From NCBI GenBank assembly GCA_963978905.1, contig OZ022256.1, positions 30,963,426 to 31,027,425 on the forward strand: DNA of 64,000 nucleotides, read 5' to 3'. This DNA is from Trichostrongylus colubriformis. Its lineage: Eukaryota; Nematoda; Chromadorea; Rhabditida; Trichostrongylidae. This document shows, in pieces, positions 23,000-34,900 of the stretch. The first letter of the stretch is position 1. Each line of letters begins with the position of its first letter. Below the pieces are notes generated by a model. It was not told the origin of the DNA. It searched no databases and saw only the letters and a list, made by a program, of their open reading frames with translations. Both the position numbers and the translations under genes were made by a program.

Positions 23000-23714
23000 C
23001 CAGAGCCCTGCACGGTAGTCCCTCGTCATTCCTCAAAACTGGGTCTAGGGGGAGGCCTATCTGTGGCGAAATCTCCCGCAAAGGGCGTGCCTCTGAGCTT
23101 GGCAGAGGCGGCCTTTTCAGCTCCAGCCGCCTTTGGCCGCGGTCATACTTTGCGGTTTCTGCGGCAGGGCGTGGCCGCGTATCTTGCGTCTCCACACTGC
23201 CTCGTTGCCTGCGTCATCTCTGCATCTCCCCCGTGCCACTCTCTCTCGCTGCCTGTGAGAGAGAGTGGCACGGGGGAGGTGCAGAGATGACGCAGGCAAC
23301 GAGGCAGTGTGGAGACGCAAGATACGCGGCCACGCCCTGCCGCAGACACCCCAAAGTATGACCGCGGCCTTTCTTTGCTCGGTCCGCCCCCTAGCGACTG
23401 ATTGGCTGGGGGGTTTCGTGGCCCGCTTTCTCAGTTTTAGCTTGAACTCACTCCAGAAAAAGGATGCTTTCTCATTGCCGAACATCTCTTCGTGTTTACG
23501 ACATGGTAACACGCCAATGGAAACTCGTCCGGACTACGCGCCTCTTCAAGGAAAGGCTCCACATCGAGAATCAACGGTGAGGGGGAAGGTCCTATTTCTC
23601 GGGTCTTTGACCATTTCCATCCGTTTTTTCTTCACTTTACTATTAGTAGACATCTAAACTCTCATATTCACTGCTTTTTTTCACTCTTCGCCCAAATTTC
23701 CCCTATCACTGCCT
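23000..23714. mobile_element. TTAA-family MITE, interrupted by a hairpin MITE
   Basis: It aligns with the element at 53056-53564: 'gcgaaatctcccgcaaaggg', 'gagaggcggccttttc' (variant), 'tgctcggtccgcc', 'gcgactgattggctgg', 'aacatctcttcgtgttta' and 'tcctatttctcgggt' occur in the same order. The right end, 'cccctatcactgcct', abuts TTAA at 23715-23718. The left end is degraded. The stretch 23135-23369 is a second element inserted into it. Confidence 0.75.
23135..23369. mobile_element. 235-bp near-perfect hairpin, PIF/Harbinger-like MITE
   Basis: Two arms of about 112 bp pair almost perfectly around a loop of roughly 10 bases near 23247-23257. The ends are 'ggccgcggtcatactttg' and its complement, and TTT flanks both sides (23132-23134 and 23370-23372). 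The host sequence without the insert is visible at about 53205-53225, which confirms the boundaries. Its transcript would fold into a long double-stranded hairpin. No coding capacity. Confidence 0.9.
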
Positions 23715-23718
23715 TTAA

Positions 23719-25914
23719 TCTGTCACCGAGTCTCCTACCTACATTCAGAATCGTAGGGGCACATCAACGATTTGGCCCACATGGAACAGTCTGGTACTGT
23801 TTACCTAATGGTGTAAAGTTAGGCGGTCCTTGGCGAATGTCTACACCTTTCTTCATCGTCTAAACAGGTCACAGTTCAGCTTACTAGTAGTTTCCGGAAA
23901 GTACGCGAAGGAACGGAAGCCCACGACCAACTGACTCTTAATAAGGAAAGTGAGCACCGCTCATAAAGTGATTATCTTATAATCACACAATTGATTATCC
24001 TCGCCCTTGCACCCTCGAAGTCACAGAGACGATCTCGGGGCGTGGAAGAATACAGCAGGTGGTACATGAAGGAGAGGAAAGGCTAACAAATATGTTTGTG
24101 GAGAGTCACTTCGTTACCGAAGAGACTTCAGAATCTGCTACATTTCTCCCCTGGGAAGCGGAAAATGAGAAAAAAGTTCGATTTTAAAAGCTTGAGGATT
24201 CTGTTATAATCTGGAAAGCAAGACACATCTGGTCGAAATTTAAATAGTAATTAGAAGCAGTCCAATTAATCCAATAAATTCAGTCTTTAATGATGTTTTC
24301 ATTGGGATAAAGGAGGAGCAAGAAGGCATAGAGACGCTTCAGCATCCGATTGGCACTGATTGGAAGCTAATGGAGGACATATGGCATACGAGAGGAAGGC
24401 GATTATGCTGTACATAATTAGCGGCTTGATGATGCGTTACGAGGAGGCTGACTCATATCTTCACCTCTCGCCTTGAAGGAAAATAAGGGTTTCGTATATA
24501 GCCCTCATGCGGAAAGAGCGGGGACTGAATTCATTGAACATCTAGCAATCGGAGAAGGTCGGTATGGCACTCAAGTATTCACAAAAGTTCTGGTTAGAAT
24601 TCGAACATGCTCCAGTATAATAGTAAGAACTAGATGGCATGTTAAGGACTATCGATGTGTGATCCTCAGGCAACAACGAGTTCATATAAAGGACAATATG
24701 AAGAGATAAAGGTTCATAAAAAGCACCAAAAGCAAAAACTCTAAAAATTAACAATTGTGAATGTATTTTTAGAGGGGCACCAGGTGTCGAATAATGGACC
24801 TTTGTAAATACCTATTTCCGATCCCTCCCAATCCCAAACATAAGAGTTACTGAAAATCTTCACTAGTTTTGAACGGCTGATCAGGAATTTAGCTCGGGCT
24901 GATATAAAAAATGCACCATTTCCCGATCATCCCGATGCGTCATGCATTTCTTTTTCATACAGAATTATAGTGACATTTCAAAGCAACTTGGTATTCGCGG
25001 TGACTTGTGAAAGGCTCCCAAACATGATTTTTGCAATTCAACGGCCTCTGTGAGTGATGGCATGGTTGAAGGAACACTAATACAGAGTTGTATTCATTGC
25101 ATGGGTTTCACAAATGAAACAAATCAACTAATAATAAAGGCAGACAACAAGGCATATAATTCTAGGATTTCATCTCGGACCATGCTCGTATAGCAGCGCA
25201 TTGTCGTCCCTCCCCCACTTCCCTGCGATATTAGACGAACAAAGGACTGCGGTTATCGCAGAATTACTGCACCACCTTCGATGCGCTATAATAATCCCTA
25301 CTACGAATGAAATGCGAATTGTTTTCCTCATTAATTTCGTATCTGATAACCTATTTCCTCTCTAGCTTGAAGACACTGCAGGAGTTGTGCATGAAACCGG
25401 AAGCAAGAAGTCATGTTCTCCTCAGATGACGTGTGGTGATACTCGCATTGACTGAAGCGCCTTGCGATCCTTGTCGCGGTGACTCGGGTGGGTGCATTTC
25501 GAGGCGAAGGGTACCGACGGCAGTACGGCTGTGGACGACGGGGTGGCCCACGGTGACCCCGCCACATGTATTCCCTTCCATTCAGTGATGTAGAGGGAGC
25601 AAAAAACGTTCTCGGTGACAACTAGCGATAGAAAAAGGACCCTATCTTCGAGTGCTTCTTGCTTCATCCTGCTAATTCTCTGTGCTCTTTTTGGCATCTT
25701 TGCTTTCGTATCCTACAATTGGCCTAAATCATGGTGGCTTCAACGTATTGTAACAACAGCAACGATGAAGGCTTACTTGAAGACGTGAACCTCGGTGTCT
25801 TTTTAAAAATTTTCGGTGGAAGAAAAAGCGAGCAGGGGAAATACTTTTCTATGCGGCTAATAAAAGCAAAGGAAAAAATAAGACATGGATGATGACAACC
25901 CGTGTATTATAGTA
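23719..25914. other. no gene recognised
   Basis: No exon supported. The frames at 24473-24709 (+) and 25422-25697 (-) are not recognisable. A GC-rich patch lies at 25480-25560. Confidence 0.35.
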
Positions 25915-26046
25915 CAGTCCATTTCACAGCGTTAGATAGGGCGTGGCTTGAGGGGCGAGAGTGAGAGTGTGTGGCGAGTGAAAGAGCCTGATCACTCCCA
26001 CCCAAGTCCGTAAGCCACGCCCTATCAAGCGCTCTGACATGGACTG
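25915..26046. mobile_element. 132-bp palindromic MITE, TA flanks, copy 1
   Basis: The ends are 'cagtccatttcacagcg' and its inverse 'gcgctctgacatggactg'. The inner arms are 'gatagggcgtggct' and 'aagccacgccctat'. TA at 25913-25914 and 26047-26048 is the target duplication. The second copy is at 27225-27376. Confidence 0.85.
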
Positions 26047-26238
26047 TAGCTAGCATATCCTTAAGAATTTGGTGCTATTCCACCAAACTGGCGCAACTAC
26101 CGTTTTTCCCAATTTCCTTAAAAATTGCCATATAAGGGTTTTGAATGCTGATCACGGATATGACATGGGCTTTCAGCGTAGGCACCGTTTCGCTGAAGGC
26201 TGAATCGGTCATATTCAGTTTTGCTGCAGTCTAATATA

Positions 26239-27394
26239 CTGGGTCATTCCACAAGTAGTATGTTTTTTCGTACGAAAAATTTCCGATAAAATTACAAGTT
26301 TTTGCAGCATGTCATACATCACTCAGAAGAAATTTTTCTGCTCTACAAAAATTGATGTTTAGTTCTCGAGTAAGTGGCAATGGAGCCGACATTCAGGCTG
26401 GTGAAGAAGTAGAGTCCAGCCGACAAAAATTGGCCGAACCGGCAATCAATTAAAATACTACATTCATTTCAGAAAAAAACGAATCATGTGTGCCGTACAT
26501 GGCCGCGATCTCTTCTGCAAGTTCGAGTATTTGGTTGATCTAGGGCTCGCGTCGCTCTTGTTCCACATCCAGAGTTTCCGCCACACCTCGATGATTTTTG
26601 GAAATTTCTTCAAAGCAGGCGAAAAATCTTCTGATCAATCACTGTAATAGTGTTGAAACATCAAGTACAGACAATGAATAGGGACGGGAAAACATTACTA
26701 ACCGGATTTCTTGAGTTTTTGCTGAAAATAAATTGCATAATGATGTCAATTGGGCCGCTATCACACAGTTCCGAAATTCAAATGAATCACAGCCAAAACA
26801 AAAACGGAACATTTTTGATAGAGTAGGAAAATCCTTCCTAATGGTTCATAGAGCAATGCTGAGTAAGGAATTCGAAGGAAAAATGTTCATTTTGAATAAA
26901 CGTGAGTGTTCACGAAAAAAAAGGAATTTAGAAAAAGAGCGACGCAACATCTTGATCGATTAATTACCGGAAATCGCCGAAGGGATTGGGGCTAAGTACG
27001 GGACGCATGACTCATAATTTTTCTAGAGTAAAATATAGTGTTTTAATTAATTGCCGGTTTGGTCAATTTTTGTCGACTAAACCACCCTCTTCGTGAGCCT
27101 GAAAATTGGCCCCATTTTGATTAACACAAAAATCGAACTATCATTTGTAGAGCAGAAAAATTTCTTCATGTATCACATGCTGTAATTCTACGGGAAAAAA
27201 TTCCGTTTGATAAAAACGACAATACAGTCCATTTCACTGCGCTAGATAGAGCACGGCCTGAGTGGCGTGAGTGAGAGAGTGTGGCAAGAGTGAGAGTGTG
27301 TGGCGCGTGAGAGAATTCGATACACTCTCATCCAAATCCGTAGGCCACGCCCTATCAAGCGCTTCGAAATGGACTGACTTATGGAATGACCCAA
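26239..27394. mobile_element. 1.16-kb Tc1/mariner-type non-autonomous element
   Basis: The ends are 'ctgggtcattcca' and the complement of 'ttgggtcattcc', with longer similarity inside: 'gagcagaaaaatttct' and 'gtagaattac'-type blocks are inverted between 26285-26460 and 27040-27210. TA flanks at 26237-26238 and 27395-27396. The interior holds only a 76-codon lysine-rich frame (26733-26963) of unknown nature and no DDE motif. It is interrupted near its right end by the 152-bp MITE at 27225-27376. Confidence 0.75.
27225..27376. mobile_element. palindromic MITE, TA flank, copy 2 (nested)
   Basis: Same family as 25915-26046: it begins 'cagtccatttcactgcgcta' and ends 'gcgcttcgaaatggactg', with 'ggccacgccctat' inside. 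TA precedes it at 27223-27224. The right-hand TA has lost one base. It sits inside the terminal repeat of the 26239-27394 element, so it is the youngest insertion of this stack. Confidence 0.85.
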
Positions 27395-28907
27395 TAGCTG
27401 CAGAGCGTCGGCGTTTTTCTGCTGTCATCTTTCATCTTGATACTAACCTGCAGTCATGTCTAGCACACCAGCGTATACTTTTGCCTCAACCCTAAAGGAG
27501 AAGGTAAAGTTTCTCTCTCTTAGGGCATAGGCAAAACTTGCGGAAACTGTGTGGTGCCCGACTATATCAGCACTGTAGTGGAACTAAACGGCCTTAGCGC
27601 TTCAGCGGATGTCTCATTCGTAGACAGCACCCCAAATAACCTCCCGAACCAAGTTTCAGCAATTTTGGTGGGAACAACTTGTTGTGCCAACTTGGTGCAA
27701 TCGCACTCAATTGACGTCAACGCTAAAAGTGGATGTCATACATATTCGTGATCAGCACCTTACATGCACTTGGAGGGAAGTTTCAGCGGAGATTTTTAAC
27801 CCGATCGCGGTGTCTGGGGCAGTGATAGATAAATAGTGCCGCTAGCATAAAAAAGCCACATTCGGCGATTATAAAGTTATGGAAAGAAAACGTAGGAAGG
27901 CACTTGATCCTAGCGGCAGAAGCCTTTAAACGTACTAAATTGAGCGAGGACAGGTGACCTTGAAGATATCATGCTCCAACTGCAGTGCCCTTTTCCGCCC
28001 TTTAAAAGCAATGCATCGTCATATTGGCGGGGTTCCAAACGTTTTGGATCGGAAGGATGTCTGAGCACTTACGCGGTAGTTCTTTTCTTCTGCTAGCCCG
28101 TGATCGCTTTTGTCAAATAGTTCCGTAATTTGTTTGTGGCTTCCTGCAATTCCAACTAGGATTTTGAGAGCTAGAACCTAAATGATAAAGGCTTCTATGC
28201 GTGCATCCTCCTCAATCATTACGAGCAACCCATACCCATGGTCCATGAGGTATACTGTTGATAACATCTCGTCGGCACTATTCAACTATTCCAACCCCAT
28301 ATACCGCGAGTTGGTCAAAGAAATAATTTCCGTTGAAACTTCGCCTACATAGGCTATTCGAGGTGCTGATCACGAAGATGGCATCCGTTCCGATGCTGGC
28401 GCCAATTAGGTGCAGTTGCACCATGTTGGTGCAACAATTCGTTTTCACCAAAATCGCTGAAACTTTGCACATGGTGGTTACTTGTTGTGCTGATCACGGA
28501 CATGACATCGGTTTTCAGTGCGAGCGCCGTTTTCAGCGCCTTCAAGATTGCGCCAATCATGTTCATTTCTGCTACAGTGCTTATATAGCTGGAGAGCGTC
28601 ATATTTCCGCTATCATCTTTCATTTGATACAATCTTACAGTCATCTCTGCACACTGGAGTGTATATTTTCGCCTTAGCTTAGGAAGGAGAGGAAAGGTTT
28701 CCTTCCTCCTCAAGGCTTAGGCGAAACTTGCGGGAACAGTGTGGTGCCCCCACTATATTTGCACTGCAATTGAACTAAACGACGCTAGCGCCTCAAACGG
28801 ATGTCATATTCGTGATCAGCTTCCCAAATAACCTCCCTGGGCGAAGTTTCAGCGGAAAATATTTTTTTGACTAACTCGCGGTATCTGGGGTTGGAATAGT
28901 TGAATAG

Positions 28908-29907
28908 AGAAGAACTTAAACGGCAAAATGTGACATTGCTCTCCCCGGTGCGGTTGCGTCGCGGCTTTCGTACTGGAGCATACTATCTCCCCGAGCGCGC
29001 TAATCTTCCATGTGATGTGGTTCTGCTTGAGGTGGAATGTCTTCGGAATCGTCGTTTAACATCCATTATTGCTATAGTCAACACTGTTCGGGTCAAATAA
29101 AGTTGGGGGAGAAGGGGGGGGGGGGGGGAGAGGGGGAGACGCAATTTGCGTCAACGTCGAAGCTCCTTTCTCTCCCTAGGCTTAGGCTAAAATTGATATC
29201 CCCTCCCCTCATGAAAAAGCATCTGTCAAAGCATAGGTTTCATCCGCTTTAGTCTAAGCCGAGGGAAGGAAAGAAGCTATGACGTGGATGGAAATTTTGC
29301 GTCCCCCCCCCGACTTTACTTGACCCCACTGTTCATCAAGAAACGTGTTCAACAAATCAAATCAATTCAAGAAATATCACATAAGAAATATCACATAAAA
29401 AACCACTCTACAGCTTCAGTTCTGAAAAACCTGGAAATCTATGCTAGTTCCGATAACTTGAATTAAAGTAACAACAATATGAAGGCATATCAAAGAACTA
29501 ATACCGCTCAACATAACATGTCTTAAGATTCAGAGGACCCTTGGCATAAAAGATTTTCTAAAAGCATTTTGATAGCGCACGCGCAATTAATGAAAACATC
29601 GCAAGGAGTAGTGGAAACTGAATTCGCATCTTCACAGAAAAGTGGCAAATCCTGCATAAAATACACTATAAAGACGGTGCACGTTCTGGATAAAGTACAC
29701 TCCAGAGAAAACATATTACTACAATAAGCAGCAAATGGAAAGGTAACGAAGAAAACTACCACCCCCAGTTAAAAGCAGATTAGAGAGGAGATTAGCTCGG
29801 AGCATGGAGATTAGCGCGCTTGGACGAGATAATATGCTCCAGTACGAAAGCCGCGACGCAACCGCACCGGGGAGAGCAATGTCACATTTTGCCGTTTAAG
29901 TTCTTCT
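28908..29907. mobile_element. 1000-bp Mutator-like element with about 100-bp terminal repeats
   Basis: The left end 'agaagaacttaaacggcaaa' continues through 'tgacattgctctccccggtg' and 'ggctttcgtactggagcata'. The right end is the inverse complement with only a few differences over about 100 bp. It is flanked by the 9-bp duplication 'gttgaatag' (28899-28907 and 29908-29916). Long terminal repeats plus a 9-bp duplication fit a non-autonomous Mutator-like element. It contains no transposase frame and carries a hAT-like MITE at 29090-29326. Confidence 0.85.
29090..29326. mobile_element. hAT-like palindromic MITE, copy 1 (nested)
   Basis: The ends are 'gggtcaaataaagttgggg' and the complement of 'ccccgactttacttgaccc'. 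The exact 8-bp duplication 'cactgttc' lies at 29082-29089 and 29327-29334. The interior carries G-runs on the left, C-runs on the right, and 'ctccctaggcttaggct'. The 8-bp duplication supports hAT-type mobilisation. Confidence 0.9.
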
Positions 29908-30127
29908 GTTGAATAGTGCCCATCTCGTCTGCTGTTTTATTTCCTGACATTAGCCAGGATCAGCGCTGATTTTGCATTTACTTGGGTACTTTTCGCGTTA
30001 CTATGGATAGTTCCCCATTTCAGTTCCCCATCTTCTGGGGCACGTGGAAGGAAAAGCAGCAGTTGGACTCCTATTTTTGAGGGAGAAACTCAGAAATGGC
30101 AGTGAACCACCTCCACTTAAGAATTCC

Positions 30128-30337
30128 GGGTCAGGTAAAGTGGGAGGAGGAGACGCAAAATTCTTTTCGGCGTCGAATCTCCTTTCCCCTTCTAGGCCTA
30201 GGCTTAAGCAGATGACAGATGCTTTTTATGTAGGAGAAGAGGTTGAGGTCTCGATTTTTAGCCCATGCCAGGGAGGGAAGGAGCTTTGACGTCGGTGCGA
30301 ATTTGCGTTACCCCTCTCCCTTCACTTTACTTGACTC
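30128..30337. mobile_element. hAT-like palindromic MITE, copy 2
   Basis: The ends are 'gggtcaggtaaagt' and the complement of 'actttacttgactc'. The exact 8-bp duplication 'agaattcc' lies at 30120-30127 and 30338-30345. The interior has 'cttctaggcctaggctta', related to the 29090 and 42924 copies, but with shorter homopolymer runs. Confidence 0.88.
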
Positions 30338-30345
30338 AGAATTCC

Positions 30346-31968
30346 TTTTGCACGTGGACATCATCCACCTGCCACGGAACTCCTCTCTTAGCCCTAGGAT
30401 ACCGCGTCATTGCACGGCTCCTACCCTTCCTCCACATTGGGATGTCGGTTAGGACACATTTTGAAAAACGACAGGTTTTTGTTCGTGTTTTAGAAGGAGA
30501 AGTTTGGCAGACATTCGACTATAAGAAAATTGATGTTTTCTTAAGGACGAGGTTGTAAATCATTCCTTTGTCGTGGAAATTTTTTGCAAGGTTTTATGTT
30601 ATGGTAGCTTCGCGCGATCATGAATACATCGTAACAGGCTTGTACGGAGGACATGATTTACGTGAACATTGTCTCAATAACTTATGTCGCAGGACCAAAG
30701 ACCACAGGCTGCCACAGGGTAGCAGGCAGAGGTCAAAATCCGTTTCCGGACCCACACCCATTGGAACCCTTTTTCGGTTACAGATCTTCGCTCTGTAGAA
30801 CCTATATAGTTTAAACATCACTTCTCGAAATAAGGTAGAGTGGTTTGACAATGTCTCATCTCGCTAGACGAGAAAAACCAATACAGTGTGGTGAGAAATT
30901 ATCCGCTGGGATAGCAAGGTCTTCGAATAGGGCTCCTCGATCCGTTTGTTCCTCTGTCTGAAAGTGGATTCAATGCTTTTGTAATGATTTTTCAGGTGTA
31001 AATTCAGTGTGCGGTTACAGCTTGGAGCAAGTTACATTGGGAGGCTGATAATACCCTGCACATCGCTTCATAAGAACATCCATCGGTTTTTTCTCTCCTT
31101 CCGAAGTCACGTCACGTTGTACGACGTGTGAGTGGAAAGAAGGGGAAGAGATTGCAACAGGTACTGTAACCATCTCATCTCTCATTTCTTTTTTTTTCAC
31201 TTTGGCGTTTAGTCGTTAGCTTTTATATCTCAGCAGTATGGGGCGGAGCGGAATGGGAAAGTTAGCAGATCTTCACCATTTTACTAACCAGCTTTGCTGG
31301 CCCATCCATTGCGCGCATAATACGGTAGAGTGCAAAAGGGGCTCATTTCGAATCGCTAACAGCATAGATCGAGCTTATTTCGCATCACTGCATAGCCACG
31401 TTATGCGACGCGCGCAGCATTGTGCGCCAGAAAAGCTGGTTGAATCAAATAACTTAGGTAATAACTGTGTTATAGTACTCCAAAAAACACATTAGAATTG
31501 AAATAAGCAATAGAAATCCAGATGCTAGGAACAGTCAGAGTACAGCAAGAGTAGTTAGAGTAACTTTGAAAATTTCGTATCGCTGACTTCAAAAGAGGTG
31601 CACCAAACACGCTCAGTACACGGCACTATTTTCTTCCTATCACTATTCCTATTTCAGTTCCTTTCATCCATTGTTGACATCCCTCCGCCACTCCCATAAC
31701 ACTCCAAAAAATCGGGATTCTGCGATTGCTGGTACGTAAGTTGTGAATTTTCGGTCAAATATACACAAACACAAATAAGCTAAGCCGATTATATATAGAA
31801 GTATTCCACTTCTAAAGACACTCTGACTTGGTCCATTCTTTTCGTGCCTTATGTTTGCTTAGGTGCTCGCCGATCACTGCATAGCCGCCGCACGGCGGTC
31901 ACTTCTCATTCGTCGATCGCCGTTGTCTGAGTTGATCACATAATCGATATAATCGATTCCTTGCCACT
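30346..31968. other. upstream region of the CRELD gene
   Basis: No supported exon. A TTTCAG trans- or cis-splice-acceptor-like site lies near 31650-31664. Immediately before the start codon the sequence is AT-rich ('atcgatataatcgat'). The promoter and any spliced-leader site cannot be fixed from sequence alone. Confidence 0.35.
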
Positions 31969-34900
31969 ATGAGACTTCTACTTCTACCTAGTCTTTTGTC
32001 ATTTGGGGCCGTAGCTATCAATTACAACAAAAACGACAAATGTGGTTACTGTCACTTCCTTGTTGCCACCTTCGAAGCGGTAAGTTTGACTTTCATCATG
32101 ATTTATTTTTTCAAGATATGCACCTTGCCTCAGAATTAATCGGGATAAAGCATTGCTGATTCGTAGTCGCCCATTGACTTACTAGTGATTGTTTACTTGT
32201 ATGTAGTATGGAAGTAAATGGCAACCATGTTATTTTCCACTTTTCGGCAGCACCTCTTCCTGAATTAATCCTTATATTCCGAGCTAATCTGAAGCAGTTT
32301 CTAGGAGTTTTGAAGCATCTAGTCCTAACAGCTGAGTTCGTGTTTTTCTGTGGTCTTTTAACAACTATTCTGGGAAGCTCTCTAAATCTTTGTATGCTTT
32401 GTATCTATGAGAAAGAAAGATTTTGTCCGGTCTCTAAGTCAGTCAAAAGATTACAAAGGATACTGTAGAAAGGCCACAAGGAGTTAGCCAATGAGGTGAA
32501 CGGCGGGAAATTCTCGTCCGATATAACAGCATTTTCAAAGACCAAAAGGAGCGATCATGTGGTGTCGATCTTGAGTCTTAATTCCACTCTGCGAATACTT
32601 TTTTCAATAACTATGGATTCTCTCCACATTAGAAGAGATGCACAGTTTTTAAGGGTCTTCGTAGAACTGCACGACATCATTTTGCTGGTGGTGATACAGC
32701 ATGGGAGGAGCGAAAGCTAGGAAAATACGCCACGAGGTGATTCTTTTATTTTTATTTTGAACAGATTATTGTACTAGCGTGTTTTTCCAGTGAAACTCGG
32801 TTCATAGAAACGATGGAGGATATATGTCGGAAAAGCGCTTTAAAGGATAGCTCTACGTTTAACGTTCTTGCTGATTTGGAAGTCAAGGTTTGAATTATAC
32901 AGACTCTGTTCTTGATTGCAACACCTTTGACTCTGTGGGAGATTCTACTTACGAGGAAAGGTCCCAGGGCAAGTGGCCATTTTCAATGAAAGACTCACTA
33001 GACTCGGCTTTAAAGGCTAATTTCAAATCTGCTTTCATTATTTGCTAAACTGCTGTCTGTGTGGAGTTATGCAGGTTTTTCTGAATAAACTATGCTATTA
33101 CATGGTAAGTGCGCCGTACCGAGCCGAGTAGACATTTTCGCCGAGAACCGATGTGATACTCGTGTTTCGGGGACCGAGTTACTCCTTGAAGGCAACTTGA
33201 CTGACCAAATCGATATTGACAAACTTTTGCAAAAACCCATGGGTAGGTGGAAACATGTGCTAAGGGGAAGTCCTTGACGTTTCTCAAAGAATGCTATTTT
33301 GTGGCGCTTGTTGAGGATGGCGTCAGACTTCGCTGTTCTGCGATTTTCGGCGTTGCACTTTCGCACTACGATCTAAAGAATGTGCGAAGCCGCAACTTCG
33401 CTTGCGAAGCCGCCACATCACAAAGTCGCGAAAATCGGCGGCGGCCTAAGCGCGTTCGCTGTGCTAGGCTCTGCTGCGATTGCTTCGTATCAGGTGCGCT
33501 TCGGTTACCTATATGATAGTTGTACTTTTTTGTGAAAAAGGAAAAATCTTTGCCACTCCAAGGTTACCTCACCTTTCTGAAGCCGGTCTGAAAAGTCGAT
33601 TTCCTAAAAATTTGCACGCAAATATAATTTCATCCTTTAGGTACTCTTTTCTTACAGCAGCGCCTGATTTGCGTGTTAAGGGAATCAACTTCCCCAAACA
33701 AGTTGAATGCTACAATCTTGTAGGTAAAGCTAATGTGGCTTGCTGAAAAGGAATATCACAGTATTGTTCATGAGGACATCTTCGGGACGTTTTCCGTTCA
33801 TAAAAGAGAAGGCATCATGAAAAGCAGAAGTTTGTCCCTACGCAGCTCCCAACCATGGTCTCGCTCACATCGCGAAGCCTATGCTGCTGCGTACATGACA
33901 TGGGCTTGTTGTGCATTCATCTGTGATATGGGAGAAAAACACGCTTACACATATGGAAGCAGTGCAATCAGGAGCACCTCCGTAGTTCCATTCATAGAAA
34001 TTTCGGCAGGTTTCGAAAAAGAACTAGGTTAGCGTCGAATGACTGTTATCTCAATTTCCATTTCTCGTAAATTTGAATGCCTCAGTTTATCCATGTTTTT
34101 GACTATCAGTTTATCCATGTTTTTGACTACATATTAGTTGATCCTTTGTTAGGTCCTTGCATTTAATGGCGTTGTGTGCTATCATCCTAACGATCTCAAC
34201 CGTTCCAACTGTAGTTATGCATTCCAGTGTTCTTTCCTGGTGGAAGAGAACGAAGAAGCCATTGAAGAATACTACTACAAACATCAGTCATCCAATATGG
34301 CAACATGGTTGTGTGAATCACGCCTGCAATGTATGTGTTCATTTTCTCTTGTTTTTTCTTTTGTCACTTTACGTCGTAATAATTTATAACTGTGATAGGT
34401 CTCTAACTAGGGGGGTTGACGGAGTATGACGTTACCTGCAAGGAAAAAAGGCGAAGTGCAGCAAACATGACGTTACGTCATTTACTGCTCCCATGTGCTA
34501 ATTCTGCTTTTGGGTTGTAATTTTGAGCACACAATTATCAAGAAGTTTCCTAAATTGTTCTGATAACGGAGCGGCTGGGATGCTCGCTGGTTTTTCGATT
34601 TGTATGCTTTTTCACGCGTGTGCATGTTTAGTATGCTGCCCCGAAGGACATTATGGCAAAAATTGTACGAAATGTCCAGGAATTGACAAGTCAGGATTGG
34701 TTTGCTACGGTCATGGGAAGTGTGATGTAGGTCATATTTGTTTCACTGATATTTTTCCATTTTTCCTACATCCACAATCGTTTGGATTCACTTTCTTCAA
34801 CGACTACTATTGAGCGGCTCTGGGATGTTGTTCTGCTGTCGTTCTGTCATTTTGTCGGGGCTCAAAGTTTCATCATGTGTTGCGGCTTGCACCGGCAACC

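Larger units (their letters stand above)
26058..27840. mobile_element. Mutator-like foldback element, copy 3, split by insertions
   Basis: It is flanked by a 9-bp duplication, 'gctagcata', at 26049-26057 and 27841-27849. The right part contains the family's marks: 'gtgtggtgccc.actatat', 'gatgtcatac.tattcgtgat', 'aagtttcagc' and the terminus 'aaatagtgcc'. The left part has 'gctgatcacggatatgaca' and 'gcgctattcc'-like ends preceded by about 13 extra bases. A 1.16-kb TA-flanked element (26239-27394) has inserted into it. Confidence 0.75.
28274..29920. mobile_element. Mutator-like foldback element, copy 2, host of a nested insertion
   Basis: The terminal inverted repeat starts 'ggcactattcaactattcca' and ends with its complement at 29920. 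It is flanked by an exact 9-bp duplication 'catctcgtc' (28265-28273 and 29921-29929). The arms share 'ccgcgagttggtcaaa' and 'gctgatcacg.a.atgacatc'. A 1000-bp element is inserted 4 bp from its right end region, at 28908-29907. It has no transposase and is inferred to be non-autonomous. Confidence 0.85.

Noticed and set aside
23117..23657. Frames of about 130 codons on both strands
   Set aside because: They run through the 235-bp hairpin and its host MITE; the protein is an inverted-repeat artefact.
28333..28713. Frames of 114-119 codons on opposite strands
   Set aside because: They fall within the arms of the Mutator-like foldback. The same protein-like strings recur at 60376-60627 because the DNA is repeated, with no family identity.
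33067..33516. Overlapping frames on both strands in a CRELD intron
   Set aside because: They lie inside the intron between exons 32791-32887 and 34228-34330, which are contiguous in the CRELD protein. The arginine-rich end reflects GC-rich repeat-like sequence, not a domain.
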